Source: Vampirovibrionales bacterium (GTDB lineage Bacteria > Cyanobacteriota > Vampirovibrionia > Vampirovibrionales > JAJTHC01). Taken from it: a stretch of DNA of 14,908 nt. The notes beneath the pieces are model-generated. The model saw nothing but the letters and a program-made list of their open reading frames with translations, was not told where the DNA came from and did no database searches. Both the position numbers and the translations under genes were made by a program. Positions 14,049 through 14,908 of the stretch are shown here, piece after piece (within the stretch, counting starts at the first letter, position 1; every line of letters begins with the position of its first letter). The DNA lies in contig JAJTHC010000166.1 of the NCBI GenBank assembly GCA_021299615.1, positions 1 through 14,908 of the forward strand. The letters are read 5' to 3'.

Positions 14049-14447
14049 ATGTCAAAAAAACAAAGCTTCCTCAACAAAACGATTTTCTTCACAATCAAAC
14101 AAGGCATTCGCCTTTCCGCCCTGTTTTACGGATTGCTCTATAGCTCAAAAGTCCTCGCAGGGCTAAGCTTTGGCGATGAAGTCGCCTTACTCGGCTTTTG
14201 CGTCCTGCTAAGCCTTGCCGATATAGGCGTGCGTCCCGTGTTGAAAATCCTTTGCTTGCCACTCGATATTTTAAGCTTTGGTATGGCTCGCAAGCTGATT
14301 TACGCCTTATTGTTGACGGCTCTTTTAGCGGTGGGATTCGTCTACATTCCCGAACTCAAGCTCAGCACCACGAGCCTCGCTCAAAATGTGCAACTTGCTT
14401 TAGCCGTGTGGATTTACACGCTCACGATTTTAACGGTGACTCGTTAA
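14049..14447 (+). CDS. DUF360 / phage-holin-family-like membrane protein
   Basis: A 132-residue membrane protein. The best match from memory is the DUF360/Mycobact_4TM group, called phage holin family protein in databases though mostly chromosomal and not lytic. The family mark is ADIGVRPVLKILCLPLDILSFGM (57-79), corresponding to the usual vRPil..lslPl..lT.G. Membrane segments: about 19-37, 43-60, 65-78 (weaker), 82-99 and 112-128. A basic N-terminus suggests the first residues stay in the cytoplasm. ATG 14049 has aagga about 8 nt upstream. It is convergent with the next gene with a 5-nt gap and no terminator. There are no phage genes around it, so a holin function should not be assumed. Confidence 0.7.
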   Translation: MSKKQSFLNKTIFFTIKQGIRLSALFYGLLYSSKVLAGLSFGDEVALLGFCVLLSLADIGVRPVLKILCLPLDILSFGMARKLIYALLLTALLAVGFVYIPELKLSTTSLAQNVQLALAVWIYTLTILTVTR

Positions 14448-14452
14448 ACGCT

Positions 14453-14908
14453 CTACAATATTTTGGTGAGGCTGACATCATAGCCTCGTTGTGAGGTGTA
14501 AGAACCGTCCATATTGCCATTTTCATTGTAATCTAAGCCCGTGTAATAGGCTTTTAATTTATCACCCATGAATCGATTGCCCATGACCGCACCAGCGACA
14601 GCCCCTGCACCAATCGCTAACACTTGGAAAATAGCCCCAGCCTTACCCAAGGCACCACCTCTTGCCCCTCTGAAAGCTCTTCCAAGCGTCAATGCCCATA
14701 AAACTCCTCCTGTCACACCACCCGCAGCCCCTGAAGCCATGGTGACCAAGGGCGCGTTCGACTCAGCAAAGTGTTCTTGGTAAATACGATTACCTGCACT
14801 ATTAGGAGCCACCCCATTTCCACTTAACGGCGATGTAAAGCTTGTGGGTGCTATGGCACTTTGGTAACCATAACCTGGGACGGCACTGTTAGGATTGGTG
14901 TTTTGATA
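14453..14908 (-). CDS. Glycine-zipper membrane-associated protein, 5' end outside window
   Basis: The frame is open from the stop at 14453 to the right edge of the window, so 151 residues are seen and the start is missing. An internal GTG at 14812 could be taken as a start, but the frame continues upstream without a stop. The outer part (Asn/Pro/Gly/Tyr rich) looks disordered. The middle has Gly/Ala-zipper stretches, ASGAAGGVTGGVLWALTLG and AIGAGAVAGAVMG, spaced to pack as transmembrane or membrane-inserting helices with a Lys/Arg/Gly-rich turn between. The C-terminus (YYTGLDYNENGNMDGSYTS) is acidic and polar; DYNENGNMDG resembles an EF-hand-like Asp/Asn loop, but no helix pair is evident. 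Function unknown. Confidence 0.75.
   Translation of the reverse strand, partial: YQNTNPNSAVPGYGYQSAIAPTSFTSPLSGNGVAPNSAGNRIYQEHFAESNAPLVTMASGAAGGVTGGVLWALTLGRAFRGARGGALGKAGAIFQVLAIGAGAVAGAVMGNRFMGDKLKAYYTGLDYNENGNMDGSYTSQRGYDVSLTKIL

Noticed and set aside
14049..14447. Phage lysis module
   Set aside because: Only a DUF360/phage-holin-like protein is present, with no endolysin or structural genes; this group is usually chromosomal despite its name.

Overview
The window looks like chromosomal DNA of a diderm-type bacterium with type IV pilus-like secretion, cytochrome c biogenesis and a dense load of small non-autonomous repeats. pheT stands without pheS, there is a CcsA/ResC-type haem handling protein, and there is a HAMP-PAS-HisKA kinase. 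This mix would suit a cyanobacterium-related, non-photosynthetic lineage such as Vampirovibrionia/Melainabacteria. That placement is a low-confidence inference; no marker in the window settles it.

Layout, left to right. 85-1311: a large prepilin-like protein with its own terminator, then 480 bases without a gene that hold GC-rich palindromes and a 128-bp MITE. 1791-3257 (minus): a DUF4127 protein. 3363-3815 (plus): ribosome silencing factor RsfS, converging within 3 nt on an unknown 128-residue protein (3819-4205, minus). 4471-7100 (minus): a diacylglycerol/undecaprenol kinase-like membrane protein, a terminator-like hairpin, then an orphan sensor histidine kinase. 7204-7284: tRNA-Leu(CAA), whose promoter is interleaved with that of the kinase gene going the other way. 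7452-9962: pheT. 10359-11758: a HEAT-repeat protein translationally coupled (TAATG) to a NeuD/PglD-type acyltransferase. 11739-12110 (minus): msrB, overlapping it tail to tail. 12623-12817 (minus): a tiny Gln/Lys/Ala-rich protein with a strong promoter, a leader hairpin and a terminator. 13103-13906: a CcsA/ResC-family cytochrome c biogenesis protein. 14049-14447: a DUF360/phage-holin-family-like membrane protein. 14453 to the right edge (minus): a glycine-zipper protein that runs out of the window.

Most genes are ordinary housekeeping or envelope functions in short transcription units with many convergent pairs and no long operon. The intergenic spaces are less ordinary. At least five TA-flanked palindromic elements lie between genes, in three terminal-inverted-repeat (TIR) families. 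One is inserted inside another, and the empty site can be read from a paralogous copy in the same window. Elements of all three families carry a related internal hairpin: an outer stem whose sequence differs between copies but usually still pairs, around a conserved inner hairpin of the form tgta-N-gtctgt-N-taca, usually followed by taggctcctag. No transposase is present, so any mobility must be supplied in trans. This shared hairpin module is the strongest candidate for something undescribed.
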